A DNA stretch of 64,000 nucleotides from Aurantiacibacter luteus (GCF_001010945.1 NZ_LBHB01000002.1:620001-684000), one strand, 5' to 3'; shown: positions 33,699 to 42,358, numbered from the stretch's first letter. A program made the numbers and translations. The notes: generated by a model not told the origin, from the letters alone.

Positions 33699-35330
33699 TT
33701 AGATCCCGAACGCCTTCAGCGCGGCATCGAACACCCCCTCCAGCCCGCCGCGGATGCCCTTGCGGCGGCCCGCGGCGGGCGCTTCCTCGATGACCAGGAT
33801 GCCGGTGGCGGCCTCGCCGGTGTCCCGCACCCGGTCGCGGAACAGCGGTTCGCGGCCGAGCAGGTAGGGCGGAAAGGTCTCGCTGCGCGCCACGCTGTAG
33901 GCGGTGTGCGCGGTGAAGCCGATCAGCTGGTCCTTCGAGAAGCGCCGCCCCGCCTCTGCCGCCTCGACCCGAACCCCGCGCCCGCCCTTGACGATCAGCG
34001 TCGCGGGCCCGTGGAAGACGAGGTAACGGAACTGGAAGGTCAGCCAGGCGTGCAGGCTGAACAAGCGCCACCGGCTGCGGATCTGCACCGGGCGGATCGT
34101 CGGCTGGACCACCGCCGCCAGGGCGCGCGGTTGCAACACCATGGCCGAGGCGTGAGGCAGGTCGATGCGGGCGATTTCGGCAAAGGGGTCGTCGCGCGCG
34201 GAGATGCCGAAGGTCGCACCCGCACCGCGCCCGCGTGTCAGATTGACCATGCCGCTGGCAAGGCTGGTGAGCACGTTGCGCCAGCTGAGCAGCCACTGGT
34301 GATCGAAGCGCGCGCCATCCGGGCTCGATTGCAGATAGCTCTGGCGCACGAGGATTTCCTCGCCCTCGGCCAGCGTGACCGCCAGCGAGGGCCGCGACCC
34401 GCCGCTCGCCGTCGCCACCGCGCCCATGCCATTGGGCGGTGCGATGCGGATCGGGGCCCCGCGCTCGACCAGGGGGGCGAGGCCGAAATAGAATAGCGTG
34501 CGGATCGCCAGCGGGGTTAGCAGGACGGCTATCAGCGCCAGCAGGGCAAGCTGGGCGATGTCGCGCAAGGTTCGCCCTTCGACCTCCATTGCGGGATCGG
34601 GCAGGGCGGCGAGGGCGCTTTGCCGCGCCTCGGCGAAGTCGGTGCGCGCGGCGGCCAGCGCCCGCCTCGCCGCCTGCGCCGCCTGCCGCTGCGCGCGCCA
34701 GTTGCGCTCCTTGTCGCATTCGCGCTTGCGCGCCGCCTCGAGCCGCTGCCTTTCGCCGAGAACGTAGGTTTCGATCGCGATCTCGACCGGGTTCTGGCGG
34801 TCGAAGTTCTCCACCCGGCTGGTCCACAGCCGGCAGAAGCGCGCAGCCTGATCGATGGAAGCCTGCGTGGGCATACGCGCGCGCCGCGCCTGCGCCCGGC
34901 GCGCGTCGGCAAGCGTCGCGGCCTCGGTCAGCAGCGTAATCTCTCCGTCGAGTCGTGCCCTGACGAGCTCCAGGCGCTTGGTCTCGAGAATGCGCGAGGG
35001 GCGGATCGCATCGAACCAGCCGCCGCCTGCGTCCAGCTCGGCGACGACACGTTCGCGCTCGGCCGTCGCGGCGGCGAGCCGGGCGTCGAGCGCTTCTTTG
35101 CTTGCGCTTTCGTAGCTGTCCGCGCTTTCCGCCAAGCTGGCACGCGCAGTGCCGACATCGTCCGCCAGCTCGGCGCGCACGGCCTCGAGGCTCATGGTGT
35201 CCTGCCGCAGGCTTTCACGCGAAAATCCCGCGCTGATCGATGGCCAGGCGAAGGCGAAGAACGCGATCGCCGCGAACAGCAACAGGTAGGTAAGGCCGGT
35301 CCGTCCCAACCAGGCGAGGGCGGCCTTCAA
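33699..35330 (-). CDS. Unknown inner-membrane protein with coiled coil
   Basis: The 543-residue protein has one N-terminal membrane helix (TGLTYLLLFAAIAFFAFAW), a long periplasmic coiled-coil region (residues ~40-245) rich in Arg, Ala and Glu, a second membrane segment (ALLALIAVLLTPLAIRTLFYFGLAPLV, ~255-280) and a soluble beta-rich C-terminal domain. I do not recognise a family. It starts 4 nt after the spt stop on the same strand, so it may be in the sphingolipid transcript and act on the envelope. Confidence 0.6.
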   Translation of the reverse strand: MKAALAWLGRTGLTYLLLFAAIAFFAFAWPSISAGFSRESLRQDTMSLEAVRAELADDVGTARASLAESADSYESASKEALDARLAAATAERERVVAELDAGGGWFDAIRPSRILETKRLELVRARLDGEITLLTEAATLADARRAQARRARMPTQASIDQAARFCRLWTSRVENFDRQNPVEIAIETYVLGERQRLEAARKRECDKERNWRAQRQAAQAARRALAAARTDFAEARQSALAALPDPAMEVEGRTLRDIAQLALLALIAVLLTPLAIRTLFYFGLAPLVERGAPIRIAPPNGMGAVATASGGSRPSLAVTLAEGEEILVRQSYLQSSPDGARFDHQWLLSWRNVLTSLASGMVNLTRGRGAGATFGISARDDPFAEIARIDLPHASAMVLQPRALAAVVQPTIRPVQIRSRWRLFSLHAWLTFQFRYLVFHGPATLIVKGGRGVRVEAAEAGRRFSKDQLIGFTAHTAYSVARSETFPPYLLGREPLFRDRVRDTGEAATGILVIEEAPAAGRRKGIRGGLEGVFDAALKAFGI

Positions 35331-35334
35331 GCGC

Positions 35335-36576
35335 TCAGCTCTCGATGATCCCCACCGCCTTGCCCGCGCGCTCGAACATGCCGAGGATGGTCTCGACCTG
35401 TTCGGCGGAGTGTTCCGCGCACAGCGAGCAGCGCAGCAGCGTCATGTTGGCGGGCGTTGCCGGCGGCCGGGCGAGGTTGACGTAGAGGCCTTCCTTCAGC
35501 AGTGCCTCCCACATGGCCGCGCCGCGCTCGAGGTCGGGCATGATGACCGCGACGATGGCGCTCTGCGGCGCATCGGTGCCCAGCTTGAAGCCGAGGTCCG
35601 TCAGCCCGAGGTGCAACCGCTTGGAATTCTCCCACAGGTGCGCGCGCTTGTCGCCGCCGTGCATCAGTTTGCGGATCGAGGTGGCGGCGGTGGCGACCAC
35701 GCTCGGCGGCAGGCTGGCGGTGAACACGTAGGGGCGGCACACCAGCCGCATGATCTCGAACTTGGGGTGGTTGGACACGCAGAAGCCGCCGACGGTGCCG
35801 ACGCTCTTGCTGAACGTGCCGATGATGAAGTCGCACTGGTCGATGATGCCGGCCGCCTCGCACACGCCGCGGCCGTGCTCGCCGATGAAGCCCATCGAGT
35901 GCGCCTCGTCCACCAGCACCATGGCGCCGTTGTCCTTGGCGACCTTCACCATCTCGGCGAGCGGGGCCACGTCGCCCAGCATCGAGTAAACGCCTTCGAG
36001 CACCACCAGTTTGCCCGCGCCTTCGGGGATGCGCTTCAGGCGCTTTTCCATCGCCTCGATATCGTTGTGCTTGAACGGCACGACCTCGGCGTTGCCCAGC
36101 GCGCACCCGTCCCAGATGCTGGCGTGGCTGTCGATGTCGAGAACGATGTAGTCGCCCTTGCCCGCGATGGTGGAGATGATCCCCAAGTTGGCCTGGTAGC
36201 CGGTCGAGAAGACCATCGCGTGGTCCATGTCGTAGAATTCGCGCAGCGCCTCCTCGACTTCCTTGTGGCCCTGGTAGGTGCCGTTCAGCACCCGGCTGCC
36301 GGTGGTCCCCGCGCCGTAGTCGGCCAGCGCCTTTTGCCCCGCCGCCACCACGTCCGGGTCGAAGGTCATGCCCATGTAGTTGTAAGTGCCGAGCAGGATG
36401 GTGTCGCGCCCGTTGCAGATCGCGCGGGTGGGGCTCAGCACCTTTTCCATGACCAGGCTGAAAGGGTCTTCCACCCCGCTCGCCAGCAGCCCCTCTCGCA
36501 TGGCGATGATGTCGTCGAACTTGCTGAACAGGTCCCTGTCGCCGCCGACCGCGCCGTCCGGCTGGTCGGGCTGCAT
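35335..36576 (-). CDS. spt: Serine palmitoyltransferase (alpha-oxoamine synthase)
   Basis: The 413-residue PLP enzyme condenses serine with an acyl thioester, the first step of sphingolipid synthesis. Motifs: GTYNYMGMTFDPDVV, GAGTTGSRVLNGTYQGHKEVEEAL, VDEAHSMGFIGEHGRGVCE, the PLP lysine in GTFSKSVGTVGGF, and RPYVFTASLPPSVV. A GTG at 36591 overlaps the acp stop, but the ATG at 36576 has a GAGGG ribosome site, so I prefer it. Synthesis with a dedicated ACP upstream is the pattern seen in Caulobacter and sphingomonads. Confidence 0.9.
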   Translation of the reverse strand: MQPDQPDGAVGGDRDLFSKFDDIIAMREGLLASGVEDPFSLVMEKVLSPTRAICNGRDTILLGTYNYMGMTFDPDVVAAGQKALADYGAGTTGSRVLNGTYQGHKEVEEALREFYDMDHAMVFSTGYQANLGIISTIAGKGDYIVLDIDSHASIWDGCALGNAEVVPFKHNDIEAMEKRLKRIPEGAGKLVVLEGVYSMLGDVAPLAEMVKVAKDNGAMVLVDEAHSMGFIGEHGRGVCEAAGIIDQCDFIIGTFSKSVGTVGGFCVSNHPKFEIMRLVCRPYVFTASLPPSVVATAATSIRKLMHGGDKRAHLWENSKRLHLGLTDLGFKLGTDAPQSAIVAVIMPDLERGAAMWEALLKEGLYVNLARPPATPANMTLLRCSLCAEHSAEQVETILGMFERAGKAVGIIES

Positions 36577-36587
36577 CACGCCCTCGC

Positions 36588-36833
36588 TCACTTGTCGGCC
36601 GCCATCGCGGTGACCGCGTCGACGAGGTTGCCGTAGGTCTCGATCTCGGCCTGCTGGTTCATCGAGATGATGATGTCGAACTCGTCCTCGATCGCGGCGA
36701 CGAAATCCATCACCGTCAGGCTGTCGAATTCCAGGTCGCCGGCAAAGGTCGTGGCATCGGTGATGGCCACGCCCTTCTTGTTGAACGGCTCGATGATCGA
36801 GCGGGTACGGCTGTCGACTTCGGTGCGGTCCAT
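36588..36833 (-). CDS. Acyl carrier protein of the sphingolipid pathway
   Basis: The 81-residue acidic protein has the phosphopantetheine serine in LEFDSLTVMDFVAAIEDEFDI. It lies directly upstream of spt. In Caulobacter a dedicated ACP delivers the acyl chain to serine palmitoyltransferase, and the arrangement here argues for the same. The usual DSL motif context differs from the fatty-acid ACP (DSLDxVEL), consistent with a specialised carrier. Confidence 0.87.
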   Translation of the reverse strand: MDRTEVDSRTRSIIEPFNKKGVAITDATTFAGDLEFDSLTVMDFVAAIEDEFDIIISMNQQAEIETYGNLVDAVTAMAADK

Positions 36834-36969
36834 TGCGCGGCAATCCTCGGGTTGTGCGTTGTCGGCGCTGCATAGGCCAGCGCGCCCTGCGGCGCAAAGC
36901 CTGCCTCTCGTGTCGCTGTCAACCGCGCCGGGGGCCCGTGAGTTCCGGACAGCCGATTGCGGCAGGGTC

Positions 36970-37356
36970 TCAGGCGGCGGCGGCGGCGCCCGCGGCGATA
37001 AGTCCGCGCACCGCGGCCATGAACGGGCCGATGCTGACTGGCTTAGAGAGATAGCCTTCCGCCCCGGAATCGCGAATGCGCTCCTCGTCGCCCTTGCCGG
37101 CGTAGGCGGTCACCGCGAGCACCGGCACCGAAGCGAGGTCGGCATCGTGTTTAAGCGTGGCGATGAGATCGAGGCCGGAGACGTCGGCGAGCTGGATGTC
37201 CATGACCACCAGGTTGGGGTCGAAGGCGCGCGCCGCCTCGATGGCGAGGTTGCCGTCGGAAACCGGCTCCACCGAGAAGCCGCTCGCCTGCAAGACGTCG
37301 CAGAAAAGCTTCCGGTTCAGATCGTTGTCCTCGACAACGAGGATTCTGTTCGTCAT
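36970..37356 (-). CDS. divK: Single-domain response regulator DivK
   Basis: The 128-residue stand-alone receiver has acidic pocket VVEDND, phosphoacceptor Asp53 in LVVMDIQLADVSGL, the switch Thr in AVTAYAGKGDEERIRDSGAEGYLSKPVS. The wording of the C-terminal half is that of DivK, the protein that steers CtrA activity and cell polarity in alphaproteobacteria. It has an Ala-rich tail. It is divergent from a DUF3572 gene, with a GANTC site ~90 nt upstream of the start. Confidence 0.88.
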   Translation of the reverse strand: MTNRILVVEDNDLNRKLFCDVLQASGFSVEPVSDGNLAIEAARAFDPNLVVMDIQLADVSGLDLIATLKHDADLASVPVLAVTAYAGKGDEERIRDSGAEGYLSKPVSIGPFMAAVRGLIAAGAAAAA

Positions 37357-37367
37357 TCACGCCCCCG

Positions 37368-37715
37368 ATGCTCCCACCCCCCAGGGAGCTGTTGCTCTTC
37401 TCTCTTGTCACCTGTGGATATCTTACAATTCGTAACCAAGGTAAAGATTCGGTTTACGTTGCCTCCGAACAGGCCGGGGCATTGGCTCTCGCCGCGCTCG
37501 GCTGGATCCTGTCGGATGAGCGCCGGGCGCAGCGTTTCCTCGACCTTACAGGGCTTTCGCCGGATGGCCTACGCGCGGCGATCGGCGAGGCATCGACGCA
37601 CCGCGCCGTGTTCGAATTTCTCGAAAGCCACGAGCCCGACCTGATCGCCGCCGCCGAAGCACAGGGCGTTCCGCCCGAGACCCTGATTCGCGCCGGGCAG
37701 GAGCTGTCGCGATGA
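37368..37715 (+). CDS. DUF3572-family protein
   Basis: The core (EQAGALALAALGWILSDERRAQRFLDLTGLSPDGLRAAI...VFEFLESHEPDLIAAAEAQGVPPETLIRAGQEL) matches DUF3572, a small helical alphaproteobacterial family of unknown role. The only ATG (37368) gives an atypical 30-residue lead rich in Leu and lies 12 nt from divK, so the true start may be a rare codon further in. Its stop overlaps the next start (ATGA). Confidence 0.75.
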   Translation: MLPPPRELLLFSLVTCGYLTIRNQGKDSVYVASEQAGALALAALGWILSDERRAQRFLDLTGLSPDGLRAAIGEASTHRAVFEFLESHEPDLIAAAEAQGVPPETLIRAGQELSR

Positions 37716-38335
37716 GCCGCCCGCTGCTGGTCACCGATTGCGACGAGGTGCTGCTGCACATGGTCCGCCATTTCCGCGAATGGCTGGACCGCGAGCACGA
37801 CATCGATTTCAAGCTGGAAGGCGACCCGTTCCTGCAATCGATGTTCCGCCGCGGGGCTAGCGAGCCGATGACCGAGGCGGAGCTGTGGGCCTTGCTCGGC
37901 AGCTTCTTCGACACGGAGATGGACAGCCAGCAGCCCATCGCGGGGGCGCTGGAGGCGCTGGCGGAGATCGGGCGCGAGGCGGACGTGGTAGTGCTCACCA
38001 ACCTGCAGGACAAGCACAATGCCGCGCGCACCGAGCAGCTGCGCAAGCTGGGTGTCGAGGTGCCGGTCTTCACCAACCAGGGGCCCAAGGGCCAGGCGCT
38101 GCAACGCATCGTCGCCGAGCACGGGGCGCGCCGCGCGGTCTTCATCGACGACCTTGCCGTGCACCACAAGAGCGCCGCTGCCGATGCGCCGCAGGTGCGC
38201 CGCCTGCACCTGTGCGGCGAGCCCGCGATCGCGCCGCACATCCCCTGCGGCCTCACCGCCGGCCACGCCCACGCGCGGATAGACAATTGGGAGGCGGCCC
38301 TGCCATGGGTGCTCACCGAGCTGCACGGAGACTGA
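37712..38335 (+). CDS. HAD-superfamily hydrolase
   Basis: The 207-residue protein has HAD motif I TDCDEVLLHM (nucleophile Asp and DxD), motif II VVVLTNL, motif III GPKGQAL and motif IV VFIDDLAVHH. It is a phosphatase-like enzyme of unknown substrate. It overlaps the DUF3572 gene by 4 nt and is followed 2 nt later by a RidA gene, so these form a unit. Confidence 0.85.
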   Translation: MSRPLLVTDCDEVLLHMVRHFREWLDREHDIDFKLEGDPFLQSMFRRGASEPMTEAELWALLGSFFDTEMDSQQPIAGALEALAEIGREADVVVLTNLQDKHNAARTEQLRKLGVEVPVFTNQGPKGQALQRIVAEHGARRAVFIDDLAVHHKSAAADAPQVRRLHLCGEPAIAPHIPCGLTAGHAHARIDNWEAALPWVLTELHGD

Positions 38336-38337
38336 CG

Positions 38338-38799
38338 ATGGGATACGACGCGAAACTGGCCGAACTGGGCATCGAGCTGCCGCAGGTCTCGCCCGCGCTG
38401 GCGAGCTATGTCCCGGTGCGCGTCCACGGCGACACCGCCTTCGTTTCCGGGCAGCTGCCCTTCATCGACGGCGAATTGGTGGTCGGCACCGTGGGCGACA
38501 CTGTCGACATGGACCGCGCCGTGGCCGCGGCGCGCGCCTGCGGGCTGATGATCCTCGCCCAGCTGCGCGCCGAGCTGGGTTCGCTCGACAGGGTGGCGCT
38601 TATCGTCAAGCTCGGCGGGTTCGTGGCGAGCGCGCCGCATTTCATCGAGCAGCACAAGGTCGCAAACGGCGCCTCCGACCTCATGGCCGAAGTGTTCGGC
38701 GATGCCGGCAAGCACGCCCGCGCCGCCGTAGGCGTGCCCAGCCTGCCGCTGGGCGCCGCGGTCGAGGTGGACGCGATCGTGGCGCTGACGGCAGGCTGA
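38338..38799 (+). CDS. RidA/YjgF-family deaminase
   Basis: The 153-residue protein resembles the YoaB-like RidA branch: LGIELPQVSPALASYVPVRVHGDTAFVSGQLPF, LGSLDRVALIVKLGGFVAS, and the C-terminal ARAAVGVPSLPLGAAVEVDAIVAL. RidA hydrolyses reactive enamines from amino acid metabolism; the catalytic Arg segment (ARAAVGV) is intact. The ATG at 38338 is 2 nt after the HAD stop. Confidence 0.9.
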   Translation: MGYDAKLAELGIELPQVSPALASYVPVRVHGDTAFVSGQLPFIDGELVVGTVGDTVDMDRAVAAARACGLMILAQLRAELGSLDRVALIVKLGGFVASAPHFIEQHKVANGASDLMAEVFGDAGKHARAAVGVPSLPLGAAVEVDAIVALTAG

Positions 38800-38804
38800 C
38801 AGCC

Positions 38805-39542
38805 ATGCCAAGTGGCTTCGGGGGCGACTGGCTGACCCGCCACGCCTATGCCCACCGCGGCCTGCACGGAAGCGGCGTGCCGGAAAACTCGCTCGCCGCC
38901 TTCGAGGCCGCCATCGCGCGCGGCTACGGCATCGAGTGCGACCTGTTGCCGAGCGCCGACAACCGCGCCGTCGTCTTCCACGACGAGGACTTGCAGCGCC
39001 TGACCGGTCAGGCCGGCAGCACCCGCCGGACCCGCGTCGGCGAGCTTACCGCCATGCGGCTTTCGGGTAGCGACGAGACCATTCCGACGCTGCGCGACAT
39101 GCTCGCACTCGTCGCCGGACGCGTGCCGTTACTGCTCGAGCTCAAGAGCGTGCGCGGCGAGCACATCAGCGCATTGTGCCGTGCGGTGCGGCGCGACCTC
39201 GAGGGCTATCGCGGCGAGGTCGCGGTGATGAGCTTCGACCCGCGCATTCCCGCCTGGTTCGCGGCCCGGATGCCGCACCTCCCGCGCGGGGTGGTGATGA
39301 CCGAGGAAAACGCCCGCACACTGACCGGCGCGCTGCGGCGGTGGCTGGCGCTAGCCAAGAGCCGCGCGTCTTTCCTCGCCTACGACGTGCGCGACCTGCC
39401 GAGCCGCTTCGCGACGCGCTCCGGCCTGCCGCTGCTGACCTGGACCGTGCGCAGCGGCGCCCTGCTCGATGCGGCGCGGGGGGCGGGCGCCGCGCCGATC
39501 ATGGAAGGCCCGGGGGTGGCGGCCTTCGAGGAGCGTTCCTAG
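38805..39542 (+). CDS. Glycerophosphodiester phosphodiesterase
   Basis: The 245-residue GDPD-type enzyme has HRGLHGSGVPENSLAAFEAAI, the metal ligands in GIECDLLPS and VVFHDEDLQRLT, and LLLELKSVRGE. It lacks a signal peptide and so should act in the cytoplasm on glycerophosphodiesters from lipid turnover. It begins 5 nt after the RidA gene and ends 9 nt before the FemAB-like gene, so it is likely in the same operon. Confidence 0.9.
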   Translation: MPSGFGGDWLTRHAYAHRGLHGSGVPENSLAAFEAAIARGYGIECDLLPSADNRAVVFHDEDLQRLTGQAGSTRRTRVGELTAMRLSGSDETIPTLRDMLALVAGRVPLLLELKSVRGEHISALCRAVRRDLEGYRGEVAVMSFDPRIPAWFAARMPHLPRGVVMTEENARTLTGALRRWLALAKSRASFLAYDVRDLPSRFATRSGLPLLTWTVRSGALLDAARGAGAAPIMEGPGVAAFEERS

Positions 39543-39551
39543 ATTGGGCCC

Positions 39552-40688
39552 ATGGCCGATCTCGAGCTGACCGCGCGCATCCATCCGGCCGTCGGCGCCA
39601 TCGACCGCGCCCAATGGGACGCGCTGGCGGGCGGCGGTAATCCCTTCGTCAGCCACGATTTCCTCACCGCGCTGGAAGACTCGGGCAGCGTCGGTGCGGG
39701 TTCGGGCTGGCAGCCCGCGCCACTGGTGCTGGAGGCGGGCGATACTCTCCTCGCCGCCATGCCGAGCTACCTCAAGAGCCACAGCCAAGGCGAATACGTG
39801 TTCGACCACGCCTGGGCCGACGCCTGGGAGCGCGCCGGGGGCCACTACTACCCCAAGCTGCAGATCGCCGCGCCGTTCACTCCCGCCACCGGCCCACGCC
39901 TGCTGCTGGCCGACCCGGCATTGGCGGCTCCGCTGCTCTCGGCCGCCGAACGGCTCGTCGAGCAGAACGGCTGGTCGAGCGCGCACGCCACCTTTGTCGA
40001 GCCGGAACAGGTGCCGCTATTCGAGGCGGCGGGCTGGCTGGCGCGGAGCGACATCCAGTTCCACTGGACCAATGAGGGTTTCGCCAGCTTCGAGGACTTC
40101 CTCGCCACGCTCACCAGCCGCAAGCGCAAGGATTTGAGGCGCGAGCGGCGACTGGCGAACGAGGGGATCACGGTGCGCGAGCTGTCGGGCGATGCCATCC
40201 GGCCCGAGCACTGGGACGCCTTCTGGGAATTCTACCAGGATACCGGCGCGAGGAAGTGGGGCTCGCCCTACCTGACGCGCGCCGCCTTCGACCTCTTCGG
40301 CGAGCGCATGGGCGACAGGGTGCTGCTATTGCTCGCCTACATGGACGACGAACCCATCGCGGGTGCGCTCAACTTCGTCGGCAGCGATGCGCTCTACGGG
40401 CGCTACTGGGGATGCCTGCTCGACAAGCAATTCCTGCATTTCGAGCTGTGCTATTACCGCGCCATCGACGCGGCCATCGCGCGGGGGCTCAAGCGCGTGG
40501 AAGCAGGGGCGCAAGGCGGCCACAAGCTGGCGCGCGGCTATGCGCCTGTCGCCACCACCTCGATGCACTGGATCGCCGATCCCGGCTTTCGCGGCGCGGT
40601 GGCCGACTTCCTCGAGCGCGAGCGCATGGGCGTAGCCGCGGACCGCTCGTTCCTCGAAGCGCGGCTGCCGTTCAGGAAACAGGTCTGA
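39552..40688 (+). CDS. FemAB/GNAT-like N-acyltransferase (DUF482, PF04339)
   Basis: The 378-residue protein has the family's features: GNPFVSHDFLTALEDSGSVGAGSGWQP, AAMPSYLKSHSQGEYVFDHAWADAW, YYPKLQIAAPFTPATGPRLL, and the second GNAT half with RKRKDLRRERRLA and KRVEAGAQGGHKLARGYAPVATTSMHWI. These were named for peptidoglycan peptide-like acyl transfer, but the substrate is unproven. It closes the divergon that starts at 37368. Confidence 0.87.
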   Translation: MADLELTARIHPAVGAIDRAQWDALAGGGNPFVSHDFLTALEDSGSVGAGSGWQPAPLVLEAGDTLLAAMPSYLKSHSQGEYVFDHAWADAWERAGGHYYPKLQIAAPFTPATGPRLLLADPALAAPLLSAAERLVEQNGWSSAHATFVEPEQVPLFEAAGWLARSDIQFHWTNEGFASFEDFLATLTSRKRKDLRRERRLANEGITVRELSGDAIRPEHWDAFWEFYQDTGARKWGSPYLTRAAFDLFGERMGDRVLLLLAYMDDEPIAGALNFVGSDALYGRYWGCLLDKQFLHFELCYYRAIDAAIARGLKRVEAGAQGGHKLARGYAPVATTSMHWIADPGFRGAVADFLERERMGVAADRSFLEARLPFRKQV

Positions 40689-40730
40689 AGGTCATTGCCG
40701 AAGGGGTTCTGTTCCGGCAATTTCACTGAT

Positions 40731-41090
40731 GTGAGACCGCGCATCTTTGCCGCCTTCGTGATAACCGCCGCGGTCTCCGGCTGTGCGCCCGGTCCTCCGG
40801 CGCTGCCTTACCTGACAATCGGCGAATATGCGGGGGAGTGCGGTTTTAGCTGGAACGATGCCGCGATCAGGCTCGACATGCTGCCGCGCCTCGCCGAGGA
40901 ATGGGAAGGATCGACGGACGTCCTGATGGTTTTCCGCTTCGATCCGGTCCCTGCGGCATGTGTGGCACAGGCCGAACAGGCGTATCGGTCACTCGGGTTT
41001 CGCCGCGTCTATGTGGTCGGCATGGCCAAGCCGGAACCCGGCGACCCTCCACTTCTACCGCCACGAAGCGCCGGAAAGGTATGGGGCTAG
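40731..41090 (+). CDS. Small putative lipoprotein
   Basis: The 119-residue product has a signal peptide with lipobox VSGC (VRPRIFAAFVITAAVSGCAPG) and a short mature domain with two further cysteines. The only sensible start is the GTG at 40731. It has no family that I recognise. Its stop overlaps that of the Sel1-like gene on the other strand. Confidence 0.55.
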   Translation: MRPRIFAAFVITAAVSGCAPGPPALPYLTIGEYAGECGFSWNDAAIRLDMLPRLAEEWEGSTDVLMVFRFDPVPAACVAQAEQAYRSLGFRRVYVVGMAKPEPGDPPLLPPRSAGKVWG

Positions 41091-41419
41091 GCGGCGCGAG
41101 CCACGCCGCAGCGCAGCCATTCGCGCGCGCGGCGCTGGGCCTCGGAAATCTCGCGCGCGGTCATCTCGTCGGACACGTCGGCGCGGCACCAGCAGGCTTC
41201 CTCGTGCCCTTGCGTGGCGGCAAGGTTGAACCACTTGTGCGCCTCGATCAGGTCGCAGTCCACACCGTGGCTGCCGGTCGAATAGGCCACGCCGAGGTCG
41301 TAGTAGGCATCGATGTCGCCGTCGGCGGCGGCGGCGAGGCAGCGCGCGATCAGCATGTCGGCACCGCTCACGTCGGCGGCTTCGATTTTTACGAAAGTTT
41401 CGATCCTGGCGAGTTCCAT
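41087..41419 (-). CDS. Sel1-repeat-like protein
   Basis: The 110-residue protein contains about two tetratricopeptide/Sel1-type helical repeats (DMLIARCLAAAADGDIDAYYDLGVAYSTG, HGVDCDLIEAHKWFNLAATQGHEEACWCRADVS). Such small proteins bind partners in the cytoplasm. The ATG at 41419 follows AGGGGA. It converges with the lipoprotein gene with a 4-nt overlap. Confidence 0.75.
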   Translation of the reverse strand: MELARIETFVKIEAADVSGADMLIARCLAAAADGDIDAYYDLGVAYSTGSHGVDCDLIEAHKWFNLAATQGHEEACWCRADVSDEMTAREISEAQRRAREWLRCGVARAA

Positions 41420-41733
41420 GTTGGCAAGTCCCCTGTTCGTGCCGGATCCCCAACGCCCGGCTTCCCATGACCGGCAGGTTTTGACGAACGTGGCAAAGAA
41501 ATGGTTAACGCGGACGGCGTTTTGTGCGTCGCCCCTCCAACAAGCGGCGGATTTGCCACGGTTTCGGCAGGCGTCGCGGCCGGCCGGGATTGCCGCTTGT
41601 GCCCTAAGGCCACCCTACGTATAGGCCCGCCCGATCGCGCTGCCTTTTGCACCGCGGCGTCGCAGACCCGCACGAAGGCGGGCGGGCGTCGGTGCAGCAG
41701 GGAAGGCCCGCGGGCTGGAGACCGGAGTATCTG
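41420..41733. promoter_or_regulatory. Intergenic region upstream of dksA
   Basis: This 314-nt region has no gene I can support. It serves as the divergent control region of the Sel1-like gene and dksA. A possible -35 (TTGACG, 41481-41486) is followed 17 nt later by GTTAAC (41504-41509), but the match to a -10 is weak. dksA itself has GGAG ~8 nt before its start. Confidence 0.4.
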
Positions 41734-42192
41734 ATGGCATCTGCCGCGCACGACGATATCGATGTCCTCGCCAAGGCGAAGCGGGCCCTGCCGCACGATT
41801 ACACGCCCAGCGACGACGAGGAGTACATGTCGGACAAGCACCTGAATTATTTCAGGGTGCTGCTGCTCGAATGGAAGAAGTCCGTGCTCGCCGCGGCCGA
41901 GGGCACCTTGCAGAACCTGCAGGACGGCCCGATCCGCGAGCCCGATCTCAACGACCGCGCTTCGAGCGAGACCGACTGGGGCATTGAGCTGCGCACCCGC
42001 GACCGCCAGCGCAAGCTCATCGCCAAGATCGACGCGGCCCTGCGGCGCATCGACAGCGGCGAATACGGCTGGTGCCAGGTGACCGGCGACCCCATCGGCA
42101 TCAACCGCCTGATCGCCCGTCCGATCGCCACCATGACGGTGGAGGCGCAGCAGGCGCACGAGCGGCGCGAAAAGGTCTCGCGCGACGACTGA
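41734..42192 (+). CDS. dksA: RNA polymerase-binding factor DksA (zinc-finger cysteines missing)
   Basis: The 152-residue protein binds the RNA polymerase secondary channel with its coiled coil and works with ppGpp in the stringent response. The coiled-coil region (LNYFRVLLLEWKKSVLAAAEGTL) and tip Asp residues (EPDLNDRASSETDWGIEL) are present. The C-terminal zinc finger has one of the four expected cysteines (CQVTGDPIGINRLIARPIATM), with Thr, Gly and Val elsewhere. Alphaproteobacterial DksA proteins are known to lack the Cys4 site. The final ERREKVSRDD is typical. Confidence 0.93.
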   Translation: MASAAHDDIDVLAKAKRALPHDYTPSDDEEYMSDKHLNYFRVLLLEWKKSVLAAAEGTLQNLQDGPIREPDLNDRASSETDWGIELRTRDRQRKLIAKIDAALRRIDSGEYGWCQVTGDPIGINRLIARPIATMTVEAQQAHERREKVSRDD

Positions 42193-42229
42193 CCCGTTCC
42201 GGGACAGCCCCTCTCGCGAAGGGTCCGGG

Positions 42230-42244
42230 TTAACTTTCGGTTAG
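42230..42244 (+). promoter_or_regulatory. Possible CtrA binding site upstream of the PilZ gene
   Basis: TTAACTTTCGGTTAG fits the CtrA box TTAA-N7-TTAA with one mismatch in the last base. It lies ~115 nt upstream of the PilZ gene start and inside a short intergenic gap after dksA. ctrA is encoded in this window. Binding is inferred. Confidence 0.4.
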
Positions 42245-42358
42245 GGATTTCCATCGCATCTGGCGGGGCATTCAACACGCGCCCGTCGCGCGCCCGGAAG
42301 AGGCGTTGCGCAAGGGTGCCGAAGGACGAGAGCGAGAGCGAGAGCCGTTGTGGAAACG

